Below, one piece after another: positions 1 through 13,259 of a DNA stretch of 64,000 bases (its first letter is position 1; the number at the start of each line of letters is the position of its first letter). Location of the stretch: the NCBI GenBank assembly GCA_964007475.1, contig OZ023275.1, forward strand, positions 4,836,001 through 4,900,000. The letters run 5' to 3'. The notes beneath the pieces were generated by a model, which saw nothing but the letters and a program-made list of their open reading frames with translations, did no database searches and was not told the origin of the DNA. The position numbers and the translations under genes were made by a program. Source of the stretch: Hybos culiciformis (taxonomy: Eukaryota; Arthropoda; Insecta; Diptera; Hybotidae).

Positions 1-1711
1 AAAACAGCTTAAAACTTTATATATATGTACTGTTAACTAGAAAGTATTATTGCATGATTTGAAAATTGTCTAAAAACAGGCTTAAATTTTCTTTTCACAT
101 ATGCCTATATTAACTGTATAGTATGTCTACATATATACATTATACTATGAGCATAATTCCAAAATAAATACCAAAAATATACGAAACATATATTTGCTAC
201 ACTTCCACTATGCGTAGATCAATTAAATTTTTTTTTTCATATTTAAAATTTTCTGAAATATTAATTTTTTAATGAAAAATTAGGGGTTCAGCATTTTTTA
301 TTAACGTTTAAGAGTAAAGAAACTAAGTTCCATTATCACTTAAATTTCCTTGACGACAATAAAATAAAATCTAACATCTAAAACTATATTTAAAAAATAT
401 CATTCTTTTATTTCAATTTTTAATATATTTCAAAGAAATCTTTACATCATTCTTCAAAAAAAACAAAAATAATCGATCTATAAAAAAAAACATCATCACA
501 ATTATCATCAGTATGTTTTCTATATAATTTTTAAAAATCATTAGATGTACTTATTTACGCTTTCAACATAAATGAACATAAATAAATTGCGGCACTATAT
601 AGAAAAAATTATATAATTTTAAGATTCTTTAAATTATTATAATATCTCTAAGTGTGTATATACTCTATAGTCGAGTTCAAGCAAAGAAAAAAAAAAGAAA
701 AAAGAAACATAAATTCATCTGAATCATTTTTTTTTTAATTTCGTACATTATACATACATATATATGAAATCAAAGTCTAAAATCTATATTGGATATTTTA
801 TTGTGTTGTATATATGAACGGGTTATTATAAACATAGTTATGGATGTGAAGAAAAAAAACAACATGTGATCACTCACAAAACGCGTGCTTTTAAATTGGA
901 ATCTCCATCAAGCACATGTTTTTTATAAGTTATATTCGATACATATTTTTTTTTCTTTTTTTTTAGGAACAGACAACAAATAACAAAAATTAAATAAAAA
1001 AAATAAATAAAAATTAAAGAGAAAAATTAAAAGAGAATTAAAAAACTGAAAAATATTATATAAATATCCAATAAAATAATAATGTGATAAAAATTTTCTA
1101 TTTTTTCTTCAATACTTTGTTTTTATGTGCAGCCGAAGAATATAGTATTGCATAAATGCAAGAAATATATGAAGTTTTTATTGAAGTTTTAAACTGATCT
1201 ATTTAGTTATAAGAGACTTACTTAATTTATTGCACGTCGCAATGAGATCGAATAAATAATTCAATTTTTAAAGAGAAACTTATTGTGAGAAACTTATCTC
1301 GCCATCATAACTCTGTAACTTAACCTAATATTATGTTTTAATTAAATAACATATGAAACTGATCTGTAAGTTATAATTAAGGGAATGGTTGATTTATTTA
1401 TATTTTATTAATTGTATAAATCAATATGATCTAATTTTCGAAAATTTCATATAAACTCACCATAATCCTTAAATTTTAAAGTGTATTAAGTATATTATTA
1501 TTTCAATAATATTTCAATTATTATAAACAACATATGAAACTGATCTATATATATTTACGAAAATGGTTAAATAACTTTATGAATTGTTGTTAATCAATGC
1601 AGAATAAAATAAATATTAAAGCTTGAAATAGAAACGTCTCATGACTCCTTTTTATACCTAAAATATTTTTGTTTTAATAATTTTTATACATTATATATGT
1701 ACTTTATATCC
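1..1711. other. AT-rich intergenic DNA
   Basis: I see no supported gene. The stretch is homopolymer-rich A/T DNA with short chance reading frames and no protein-like composition or paired splice signals. Confidence 0.6.
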
Positions 1712-1948
1712 AAATTTAAGATCGTGGGTATTATATTATATTAAACTTAGATGGATTTTTATTAAAATATTAGCGATAGAGAAGTTTAAAATTAATTTTA
1801 TAAGATATTAATATAAAATCAACATATATATTATATGTTGATTTTATATTAATATCTTATAAAATTAATTTTAAACTTCTCTATCGCTAATATTTTAATA
1901 AAAATCCATCTAAGTTTAATATAATATAATACCCACGATCTTAAATTT
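1712..1948. repeat. 237-bp near-perfect palindrome (117-bp arms, 3-nt loop)
   Basis: The left arm 1712-1828 and the right arm 1832-1948 are exact reverse complements as far as I can read them, with only TAT (1829-1831) between. Homology stops sharply at 1711/1949. The arms contain no coding frame. It could be a foldback element, a hairpin-RNA locus, or a fold-back assembly or library artefact. Confidence 0.9.
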
Positions 1949-4900
1949 TAAAAAAGTTAATTTATTTCCAGGATTACCATTATAAAAATATTTTAAATTT
2001 AGTTTAACTTAAATTTTATAGTTACAATATTTATATTAAACTTAAGTCTAATTAATAAACGTATTTAAAATTACAAAAAAATATTTTTTTTCTGTGTAAT
2101 TTCGGCTGGAAAGAAATTTCTTTTAAATTGATTTGAATTATTTTTTAATAACTTTAAATATGTAAATAACAAAAACAAAAAAAATATACAAAACAAATAT
2201 ATAAATTTTTATGTTTATACATATATAATATATTTAATTGTTTTTGTTTTTATCACAAAATTTATATAATTATTTGAAATTTATATCGCTACATGCACAT
2301 GACCCAAAATGCCCACATATTTAACAAAAAAATTTATATTTTGTATTAAGTACTCATATAAAACAACAATAAACATTTGTTTGATCATAATAATCATGTG
2401 AAATTATTTGAGCAGAGCTTTAATTGAATTTAATAGTCTTATATTTGTTTAAGTCACAAGCTTGTTTTAAAAGAAAATTTTATACAATATTGATATTAAA
2501 AAAAAAAAAAGCGAAAACAAGAGTTGAACTTATTTTTATGATAGTGTAACGTGCTTTTTATTTATTATTTATTTTATTTTTTTTTAAATCAGAGCAACGA
2601 GTCAAATTATTAATTTAATTGATAAGAAATTGAAATTGCACAAACTTTTATGTCTGATTATTTATTATATACTTGTAGGTATTATTATGTAAGTGTCACA
2701 CTTTTATAATTTCAATGTATAACATGGAAGAAATTTATAATCTAAAGTGCAGAAGGTGAAAGCTAAAATAATCGTTAGTTTGACTTAAATCAAGATTTAA
2801 GCAGTAAAATTATTTTTAAAAAATGTATTAACTAGAATAACTGCATTATTTTTATTTATATTCCATTTATGATCTTAGGGATATTGTTGCAGAAAATATT
2901 ATCGACCTTATAATAAGACAATCAGTTTAAAATGAACCTAAGACTGCTTTTGAATACGATTTTAAGATGTTTGCTTGTTTGAATAAAAAATAATATAGTT
3001 CAAGGTTAAATTACAATAAGTCAGCATTTAAATACAATAAGCATTTTTTGTTGACAGGATGACTAAAAAAGATTTAAAATTTTTTTGTTATTATCGCATA
3101 AATTTATAAAGCTACATAAACATATTTCTAAAAAAAATTCAAGTATAAAAAATTACAAGTTTTAATTTGCATAAGAAGAAAAAAAACTGATACACCCCAT
3201 AATATTTAATTTTGTATATATAAAAACAAGTTATACAAATTGTATTGTATAATCGTCCTTCTATGTTATCCTTTTATTTTTTTTTAACTTAAAATGACAT
3301 TCAAATGAAAAATCTAAGTAAATAGAAAAGGTAAAAATATTAAAATACATTTGTATTTAATTTTGTATTTAAAATGAATGACTTTTTATTTTAAGTTCAA
3401 GCGGAACATAGAAAAAAATTACTTTTTTGCCATAAAATTCAATTTTTCATGTAAATTTAATGAGATTTCAACAAATTGTTGTTTAAAGTAATTCTGTGAT
3501 TTTTTCCTAGTTTTGATGATTTGAATTGATTGATCCTTGGCAACATAATTCTCGACTTTGTAAGATCTATTTTACACAAATTAGGTGCATAGGCGATTAT
3601 CTTTTTTCTAAAAATAATTAATAAAGATATCGTACTTTAATCATTTGTACTTTCTAAGCAATTTAATCAATAACTACCATTTAACATTATTTTAATATCA
3701 TTATAAATCATTTTAGATAGCAATAGGAAAAAAATTTTTTTATTTGTTTTAAAATAATGTACAGATTATTTTTATTTTTTTTACTGAATCTTTAATTTGA
3801 TATTTTGTAGAATTTTTTTTTGCATATTTTTAGGAATAAACATATTTCACACCAATTTTTATGAATTTGTATAAATATTGTATGTATTTATATTTTAATA
3901 ATGTTCAATAAAACTTTGAAGCACCAAACAGTTTTGCAAATTGTTATTTAAAACCTTTTTTTTTATCTTTCTCTTCTTACTCATGGTTATCATAGAAAGT
4001 TTTTTTAAGTTAAGAAAATGTTTTTAAGAAAAGATACAATAAATCAAGTCTGATTTGAAAATAGTTTCATCTTTGAAACTTCAGAAATGGTAATTGATTT
4101 ATATAATATAGAATTATAGATTATATATAATATAAATGTAGTCTGATTTTTTGTATGTTTTATGAAATTCAAACATATAATTATAGGCAATTTCATAAAT
4201 TAGAGGATCGAACTCAATTCTGCATATTTGGTGAAAAATTAGTGATAATTTAATACTACCCTTAATATTTGAATGAAATTCTTTAATAGTGCTAAATTTA
4301 TATCAGTTCTATAAAATAAAAACATTAAGAAAGAGTTTTCCAGCTTCAATTCTATAAATTTAAATTTTAATGAAAGAAACCAGATAAAAAGTCGAAAACT
4401 ATATAAAATTCTAATTTTATAATCTCAATTTCACAATAATTTATTATTATTATAACAATGAGAATTGTGAAAAATTATTAGTGAATTCACCATTCACGAG
4501 TATTTAAAAATAAAAAATTAAGAAAAGCTATAAGTAAATTTTATATTTTATTATGACTTAATATTTAACATCAATATAATTTTTTTCGAGGGGTTTCACC
4601 AAATTATATCCAAAAAAGTGTTTTATTTTTTAAATTATACCACTAAACGAAAAAAATATCTGACTGTAATTGTTTATCTATATAATATATAAAATAATAT
4701 ATTTATCTTATTGGCACTTGCATCTTTTACGTAGTATGTAGTATATTTTGTGAAAATTTTTCTACCTATAATTATGTCTATCTACATAACGAAAGTTTTC
4801 AATTAAACACGTTTAAATTTTCGAATATTCAATGTTGATTTTGACAGTTAAGCATCCTATCGAATTAAAAAAAGATCAGAGGGAAAGAATATGTTACGAG

Positions 4901-5977
4901 AAAATGAAAACATTGTAAATTGTAACTTTAGTTTTTTTATTCAATCTATCAAAATTAAACAATATCTTTTTTATGTTTATAATTTATATTTATGTTTTTA
5001 TAATTTATGTATTTTTCTATTCTATTTTATTATTATTATTATCCCTGTAACCTGTAATATTAATGAACAAAAATGTAAAAATATTAGACTTAACATTTAT
5101 TTCGTAATAATTTTAAACATTTATTTCTACTACTTTTGAAAAAAAAACATAAAAATCATTATATCTTGAAGAAAAAAAAATCACAGATGTAATGTTTCCA
5201 TTCTGAGAGCATAGTAATCACTTCAGGTCAGCTAAAGAGTCAGGGTTTGTCGTTCAGTTGATTGTATGTGCACTCATTTAAATTTATAAATTTGAAATAA
5301 ATTTTGTTGAGCTTCAATTAAACTTATTTGTGTTAGATGTTCAATTCTACACCAAACATGTCAACTGATTTCGGCTTGCTCCCTGAGTTTTGCAATAAAT
5401 GGCGCTTAAGCTAAATATCAAAATGTTGTTTTAGTTATTAAATAAGTCTACATTTAATAATTAGAAACAGACTGCTAATAAGACGTACTAAAAAAAATAA
5501 TGAACCATTTTCATTATCTTGCTTTAATTTTTATCGCACAGTTGTAGGAAATTTATTTTTAGTGGTTTTTTTTGAAAAAATAAAATCTTTTTTTACACTA
5601 TTAAAAATTTTCCACTGAAATATATACATTTAAGATTTAGGCTTCACAAGTTTTTTTTTGTATTATTCTCATTAAAAACATCAATCTTAATTCAATTTAA
5701 ATGTTTCAAAATGTTTTTTTAAAAAAGGTTTTTAAATTCTGTTCAGAAGCCTGTTTATAATCTTTTACGCGAGCAGCATTAATAAATTCTTGTAAATAAG
5801 CTTGAAAAATTTGTTCAAAATTGGGGTGACTTATACCGAGCTATCATTATTTAAAATATCTAAGAAAAATAATTTTAAGTGTCAAGCATTTTATATATAT
5901 GTATTTAAAAAGATTTTTATGAATTATTTTTAAACAGTGTATAAGCTTTGAAAAAAATAGTAAAAAGAAAATTTTTT
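1949..5977. other. Intergenic DNA, no supported gene
   Basis: AT-rich sequence with scattered poly-A/T runs and an (ATT)n run near 5020-5042. The longest frame (4891-5139) is Phe/Tyr/Ile-rich low-complexity translation and I read it as chance. I see no splice-linked exons. Confidence 0.5.
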
Positions 5978-6327
5978 TTATAATTTCCTTGGACAGTTCG
6001 GAAAACCGATAAATGAATTAATAAAATGAATTAATAAAATGAATGATAAACGAAAAACTTTAAAAAAAATTGTGCATATTAAGTGCATATTATTCTCATG
6101 GGTTTCTTTTAAAATAATGTTGTTTCTAAATGATTTTTTGTTTCTAGATTCATCAAAACTACAATTAAAATATGAAAATTTTTTAGCAACAGAACCAGGT
6201 GTTAAAGTTGTTAGCAACAAAACTATAAAATCATACATTTAACCTTGAAAATGTGTTTTTTTTTTCGTAGAAGTCATTCTATCTTAAAGATTTTTACCTG
6301 CATTGAATACAACATTTGTTTTTTTCT

Positions 6328-6534
6328 TTAATACTGCATTAAATAATTTACAAGAATCATTTTTTCAACAACGGAGTTAAGTTGTGTTCTAATCGGGTTC
6401 CGTATCATTAAACCGTGGTGGATGTAAGAATTTTTTAATTTACACATTTTTACTATAATAAATCGATTTTTTTTTGGAGAAACATCAAGAACTATACAAT
6501 TCCATTCATTATTTTTAATTACACGATATTGTGC
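6328..6534 (-). other. Possible orphan 3' exon or gene relic
   Basis: A minus-strand open segment of 68 codons before a stop has more ordinary amino-acid composition than the surrounding chance frames, for example NNEWNCIVLDVSPKKNRF and IRNPIRTQLNSVVEKM. It has no usable in-frame ATG, because an in-frame TAG sits just upstream of the TTG at its 5' end. A splice acceptor (TATTAG, with a T-rich run upstream) abuts that TTG. I found no partner exon and do not recognise the sequence. A pseudogene fragment or chance is equally possible. Confidence 0.2.
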
Positions 6535-6541
6535 CAACTAA

Positions 6542-7729
6542 TATGTCTAAAAAACAAAATCGTATAATTCGTTCTACTTTTTTTTTTTTTTCAAAATGAT
6601 AATTTTATTATTATTTCACCGGATTAAAACAACATAAAAATATATAAAATATAAATAATTATATGAAAATCAATTTAATCTCAATATAATAACAAAGTCT
6701 GGCATATAGAATACATACGTATATAGTATAGTTTTAAAACGAAAGAAATTTGAAATAAACAAGATACTATTTTTACGGAGTCATTGTATTGGGCAAATTT
6801 CTAGTATTCTATTTTTTGTTTATAAAAAAAAATAAAAAAAAATTTATTCAATTTTTTTTAAGTTGTTTAATAAGAATTAAATTAAAAATTTAATTTTACA
6901 ATTCAGTATGCTTTAAGTTTTCATTAAATTAAGTTTCTATAAAACAGTATACTATATAGAAATTAAAATTTTGGTTATTTAAAATTAAATTATTTTGTTT
7001 ACAATATTATTATTTTTAAATAATATTAAAAAAATAAAATAAAATAGTAAAAATATTTTTTATCAATTGAATTTTATAATAATAAAAAATTAATCGGTGT
7101 TTCAGATTGATAAGGAAAATATATATATTAAAAAAAAAAAAAAGAGTTTAAAACTTTTTATCGTTTTTCGTAGTTGAGAGCAGTTGCGAGTAATAAATTT
7201 TATTAAAATAAAAAAGTCTGAATAATATACGATCCTGTGTTGTTTTTTTTTTTTTTTTTTCTTTTATATTTATGTCATTAGAAAGGATACTTCAAAGAAG
7301 AGTCTTGAGACTTTTTTATCGCATTGAATTGCCATTCAAGTAGCATAATCAATAAATATCCCAGTCGTGTTTAATAATTATATACTTTTCAAAAATTATT
7401 TTTTTCACAAAATATTGCATATAGCGAAAACTATAAAATTGTTAAGAAAACTATAAAAAAAATTTGGAGCATTTTGTCCGCCATTGTATATATATATATG
7501 TATTTCAAAAATTGGAAAATTTATTGATTAAATAAAATGTTATAATTGATTATTATCTATATTATGTTCACAATTGATTAAAATAAAATGTAAGTTAAAT
7601 GTAATTCACCATGTAATTAATATAGAAAATAAGAAAATTGATTAAATTTAAAAAAAAAATACTTTGAACTACTTTAGAGTTTTATCGACTTAAAGAAAAA
7701 TATTTTTATTACGGTATTTCGTCCATTGA
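6542..7729. other. Intergenic AT-rich DNA
   Basis: Poly-T and poly-A tracts dominate (for example 6578-6593 and 7241-7261). I see no gene. Confidence 0.5.
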
Positions 7730-8018
7730 GCCTGAGATAAGAACTCATCAGAACAAAATTTCTCAACCTCTGGCGATCTAAATAAAAGTATTTTTATTAA
7801 GGTCAGAAGCTTGAAATTAGTTTTTAATGTTTTTAGCGCGCATTTAAGCTGAGATGTGAACTCATCAGCGCCAAATCGCTCAACCTCTGGCGGGCACCAA
7901 ACACCTCTCTAAAACTTTCCTATTTTGCCCGTGGATCCATTTTTTTTTATTCAATTCAATTTCTAGCTGCACGATATTTAGGTTGAGAAATGTGGCCCTG
8001 ATGAGTTTATATCTCAGC
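7730..8018. repeat. Foldback (MITE-like) repeat cluster
   Basis: Three related copies of a motif with core ACTCATCAG and CTCAACCTCTGGCG lie together: 7730-7775 and 7848-7892 in direct orientation, and 7980-8018 inverted. The last two form diverged inverted arms of about 39 bp around a less AT-rich core. It carries no transposase and is probably a non-autonomous foldback element. Confidence 0.6.
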
Positions 8019-9564
8019 CGAAAACACAAAAACTATTTCAAGCTAAGAAAAATAATATCATATGTGCATGCATCATAATAGCAAAAAAAAAGAACAACAT
8101 TATATATTTAAAGATAGTTCGTTAAATTAGTATAAACTTATCACATAAACACAATGTACAATTTAAGGGTTTTTATTTACCACATGTCTTAAACATACTA
8201 AATAAATTGTTGCTATTGAGTGCACGAACGTCTTAACTTACACTGCGCATAAATCAAGTTTAGAACAGATATACCTATTGTCATTAATTTAAAAAAATAT
8301 ATAGAAAAAATACCTAAATGTCAGAATAATTTTTGTTCTCATTCTATTTTTATTTTATTTTCTTATCACAAAAAAAAACTGATCTAAATTAAGAGCAATC
8401 TTTTTATAATATTTTAATTATATGCAGACAACTTGACATATACCAAATATATGATTCAGTTATCCGTGTTATCACGATAAACGAATTCAATCAAATTTTT
8501 TAAGACAAAAATTATCATTTTTATTATAATTATGCCAAAAAATTTTTTAATTTAATTTTATAACTTAAATAGCATAAACAAAGCACTGAACTTGTCCTTG
8601 AAGCTACATCATGGGTGTTCTTTGTTCTGATTAAAATATGTGTTTATATTTATATATCTACCTAAGTAAGTGCACATTACAGTACATATATATACTACGT
8701 ATGTATAATTTAAAAATGATATGCGAACCTACTTATTTCTTAAAAAAAAAATTCTGTAAATAAAAAATGGAAACAATATTTAGCATAATAATACTATAAA
8801 TAAAATTAATTCCAAAAATTCTTTATATATTTTTTTCAAATTTATTTCTACATTCATAAACGAAAGTTTATTTTGCCTGAATAACGATGCTGTGTTTCAT
8901 AACGTACTCTGGGAACTTTCGGCCGTTTTTAGCCACTACCAGCTAACCCAAGGATCCAAATAAAATAAAGCTAATCCGGCAGCTTATTGGAGAAAAGTTT
9001 TGCTTGAAAATCATACGATAAAGAACTATCCAAGAACCACTCGTTATCCGAAAACAATCCTCTAGTGATAGTCTGTAAAAAATATTAAAATCTTATTTAT
9101 GCAAATAAAAATCCATCTCATTTTTAATTTTATTAATTGTGATGGCATTGGGACTGTGGGCAATCACACAGAAATATAATTGATAGATTTAAACATCGGC
9201 GAGCGGAGGCGGTTATTTTCATAAGATGATTTCGAAATTAACGAAAAATAATATAGTTTTTCTTTTTCAGCGAATTTCCGGGAAATGAAGTCATTTTATT
9301 TGTTTTGTAAATTCAAAATATGTTACATATTTTTTTTACATGAATGTGTAATATTTATTTACAATTTCTGCAATATAAAAAACAAGTGAATTAAATTGTC
9401 AAGTTTTCTAATGAGTACGAAATGTACTTTTACTTTTTATATGAAACATTATGTTTATACGATTTCTAGAGCACCATCGGTAACGATTCAATTGCGATAT
9501 ACATACTTATACTGGTATTAAACAAACAATATTGATAAATTAAAAGAACGTAATTTGCACAGTA
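8019..9564. other. Intergenic DNA with a GC-richer patch
   Basis: A patch at about 8880-9070 is less AT-rich than its surroundings, and a short one lies near 9190-9215. They may be transposon or gene relics, but I could not read a protein across them. The rest is AT-rich DNA. Confidence 0.4.
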
Positions 9565-9795
9565 ATACCCGTTTTATACATTCCTTTTTTCATTCTTTTT
9601 CACAAACCTTTTTTTTATGAAAATCAACCTCTTTTTAATTCATACAAAAAGTTACTTTTTTACATATTTGACATCATAAGCCTCTTTAAATATTTGACAT
9701 TTTAAAAATAAAACGTTGCGTGAGACGTTTTTGTTCAAAAAGAATGAAGAAGAAAATAAGACATGAAAAAAGAATGTGTAAAACGGTTATAATGA
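9565..9795. mobile_element. Non-autonomous inverted-repeat element (MITE)
   Basis: The left end (from about 9565; CCCGTTTTATACATTC, then a T run and CATTCTTTTTCA) matches the reverse complement of the right end (about 9758-9795; GAATGTGTAAAACGG) over roughly 30 bp with a few mismatches. The inside is AT-rich and has no open frame. The class is undetermined. Confidence 0.55.
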
Positions 9796-11023
9796 AATTA
9801 GAATAATCAAAATCTTATTTTAATATAGAATTTTTTCTATATCAATTTGATTTTTACTATTTATTGATATATTTTTTTTATTAATTATATAGTATGTGTG
9901 AATTTGAAAAAAAAAATGCGGTTTTTAAAATCACTTAAAGTTCATTAACATATAAATTTATTTATCATTTATTACGATTGTGTCTATTTATTTTGGTAAT
10001 ATATTTATACGATATACGCCTAATCATAAATAAACTAAATTATTATCGGGTAAAAAAGTTAAAAGCTGCATCAAGTCTTGTATTTTCATGCACATTTGGC
10101 AGAAGATGAACATAAAAGCATGCAATTTTCATATTATTAAAAATTTAATTTTAGAAAAACATACTACAATCATACTTTAAATATGTAGACAATAGTTATA
10201 ACTGCAATTCAAAGTATGGAATCCTCGCCTTTATTTATTAATTAATTTTCTTTATGGATTCGTGGATTCTTGAATTTATGCGAAAAATTATAAGATAGGT
10301 ATAGTAAACATTTATAATATCTTCATCTACTTCAAACTATAGGTATCGTCAAATTAAAACTATAGGTGCTACTGAGTTTCCAATTGATGTAATTTAGTAA
10401 CCTTTTAATAACTAGAAATAAGTGATAGGACACGACGTATATTGACACGACAAACACATTATTTCTTTAAATATTTAAATCCACAGTACACCTTAGTGGA
10501 TTCAAATCTATCTACTTATTGACAAATATTCATTATATAATTATCATTGTTTTAATAGTTAAAAATAAGGGTGTGAAAATATTTCGGTTAATTTGTTTAT
10601 AAATACATATTTATAAATTTATTTGCTTAAAAAATTTATTATTATAGACATTGAATTATGAATACAATGGAAACGTGATTGACATATCATGTAATTATTA
10701 TTTAGAAAAAAGTTCAATAAAAAGAAAATATAAAATATCCAAGTTATATTACAAGACTATTAACTTTATTGTTTAAAAATTATTAACTTCTTAAAAGTAA
10801 TCGATTCTTAATGGTAAATTTGAAATTATTATTTTATGTTGAGCAGTTTTCTTTAATTAGGGAAATTTTAACAAAAATTTATATACATATTTAGTATCTA
10901 AATTGTTTCTGTTTATTATCAAAAATAAAAATTTAACTTTATATCTTACAGATAATTTTTAATCGAATAAATTGTCATCGATTTTGAAAAATATTTCCAA
11001 AATAATTTGAACTGTAATGCATT
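9796..11023. other. Intergenic DNA upstream of the transporter cluster
   Basis: No coding signal is visible. The promoter of the first transporter gene must lie here or in an unseen 5' exon, but I could not place a convincing TATA/initiator pair. Confidence 0.4.
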
Positions 11024-13259
11024 ATGGTTGGCCAAAACGAAATTACACAAAAAATAAAAAAACGAAAAAATAAAAGTGATTTAGGTGATGGTTTTATTGC
11101 TCCTGATGGCGGCTACGGCTGGATTATTATTTTGGCTTGCGGTATTTCTAATGTAAGTGTGATAAATGTATATAAAAAAAACATAATATACCTATATTTA
11201 AATTTAATTTCAAAATATTAAAATAATCAGATAAGATTTAAATTTATCACAAATTTAGTATGTAATATACATATAATGTTTCCACTTTTAATGAAACGTT
11301 AAATACACAGTGATTCTGATTATAGTTTCTAAAATTTTACAAACATTTGATAATTGATTAGTTTTGTTCTTCCGAAGGGTAAAAAATATTCGTACACAGT
11401 TATTTTCAAAATTTAGAATAACAAATAATGTACATATAACATAATGATACGTTCATTAAAATTATATTAAGAATTTTATATTTTTTGTGTTCTTGTTTTA
11501 GTTCTGTCTATTTCCATGCCTTCAGACATTTGGAATAATTTATCGCGACAAGTTAAAATCAATTGGATTAACTAGTTCACAAATTACAGCCATTATAAAT
11601 ACTCAACAGGCGATATCGTCATGCACTGGATTATTTAATGGTCCACTTTTTAGAAGATTTACATATCGGCAAATTGCTTTGATGGGTGCACTCTTAGTTA
11701 CATCAGGAATATTTATTTCATCATTTGCAAATAATTTTATATTATTTCTATTTTCGTTCTCATTCATGTACGGATGCGGAATGGGATTTAGCTGTTCCTC
11801 GGCATCTGTTGTACTCAATACTTATTTTAAGAAATATCGTCGGCGTGCAGCTAGTTTCTCATGGACAATTACTGGTATTGGTCCGATAATTATGCCGCAT
11901 ATTGCAAACATTTCACTTTATTCTTATGGATATGAGGGAACTGTGTGGGTATTCAGTTCTATAGCAATGCAACAATTCGTCTGTGCGATGACATATCAAC
12001 CTGTCCGGTGGCATGTGAAAACAGTTGTGGACAAAGAACTCGAAGAAATTTCACAAAATGATTTAGTAACCGAATATCGTTGTGATTTCTGTAAAAACAA
12101 GGAAAAAAAAATTGCACATAAAGGAACTGTAAGCAATGGATACAGAATAGAAGAAAAAATTCACGAAATGAGGAAACACGAAGTTCCTGTGATTTTAAAG
12201 TCTAATGACAATTTAACAGGATCCAAATATTCGTTGACTGAGAAACTGAAATCAAACTTAAAGTAAATAACAATATGTATTATCTTTTAATACTAATATT
12301 ATAACTATAACATTAAGTTGCCTGAACTTTTGAATTATTTAAAATTTATTTTTATTTAATTTTTTTTGGATTTTTAGATCAACCTCAGTACCATTAAACC
12401 TACATATAACTAGTGAACAGCTATCAAAAGATGAAAAATTAACGCAATCAAGTAAAAATGTGAACGAAAATTCAAATGGCTGTACTTGTTTCGAAAATAA
12501 ACCATTAATATCAAACGGAACAAATAATAAAATTGAAGATAAAAAATCGATTGATCTAAAATGGTATCAAAAAATAGCGATATTTTTCGATTTAGATCTT
12601 TTCAAAGATATCACGTATGTGATTTTAATGTTTGGAATAACGTTTGCCATATTTGCTGACATGAATTTTTCAGTATTAACACCATTTATTTTAAAAGATT
12701 TCAATTTTACTGATAATCAAATTGCACTAATTATGTCATTAGTCGCTATTGTGGATGTAATTGTCAGATTTGCATTACCATTTTTCGTAGAAAAAATTAA
12801 ATTAAGTAATCAAATTTTTTTTATGATTGGAATTGCTATATTGATAATTTCCAGATTTTTTATATCATTTTCACCATCATTTTATATTACGATATCATTA
12901 TTTTGCTTGATGGGTATTGGAAAAGGATTTCGAACCGTTTTCATGAGCTTAATTATACCAAGTCACGTGCCACTAAACAGATTACCTGCTGCATCGGGAT
13001 TACAACTGTTAACTGCTGGAATATTTACATTATTGTGTGGACCAATAGTTGGTAATTTGATTTTATTTTTCTTTTTGTAATAAAAATAAAACATTACAGA
13101 AATTTTAATTTATGTTTGATAATTTTAGGTTTAATCAGAGACGCTTCAAATTATGCAATAGTAATAAATTTTTTAAATTTAATTTCATTAACAACTGTGA
13201 TAGTATGGTCAATTCAACTTTTATATCGAAAATACAGAAATCAAAATATTCCTGTCTAA
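11024..13259 (+). CDS. Monocarboxylate transporter-like protein, SLC16/MCT family (copy 1)
   Basis: A predicted 12-helix major-facilitator carrier for monocarboxylates in a membrane. Coding exons: 11024-11152, 11502-12262, 12378-13051 and 13129-13259. All junctions are GT-AG and phases agree, giving 564 residues. The MCT signature before helix 1 reads APDGGYGW (residues 26-33), and the helix 5 block reads NTYFKKYRRRAASFSWTITG. Helix 8 keeps the Asp/Arg pair (D423, R427; VDVIVRF) known in rat MCT1 as D302/R306. The central loop is short and lacks the SQYL/ED segment of the other copies but keeps a CDFC and a CTC motif. Two oddities: the intron after exon 2 of the other copies is absent, with a 6-base insert at that point, and a loop intron (12263-12377) is unique to this copy. 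Substrate is unknown. Confidence 0.88.

Noticed and set aside
4891..5139. 82-codon plus-strand frame
   Set aside because: Dominated by Phe/Tyr/Ile/Leu codons expected from T-rich DNA; no promoter, splice or repeat support.
5978..6242. Overlapping frames on both strands near 6.1 kb, including DSSKLQLKYENFLATEPGV after a possible acceptor (TTTCTAG)
   Set aside because: The plus-strand part looks mildly protein-like, but no upstream exon joins in phase and the opposite strand is equally open.
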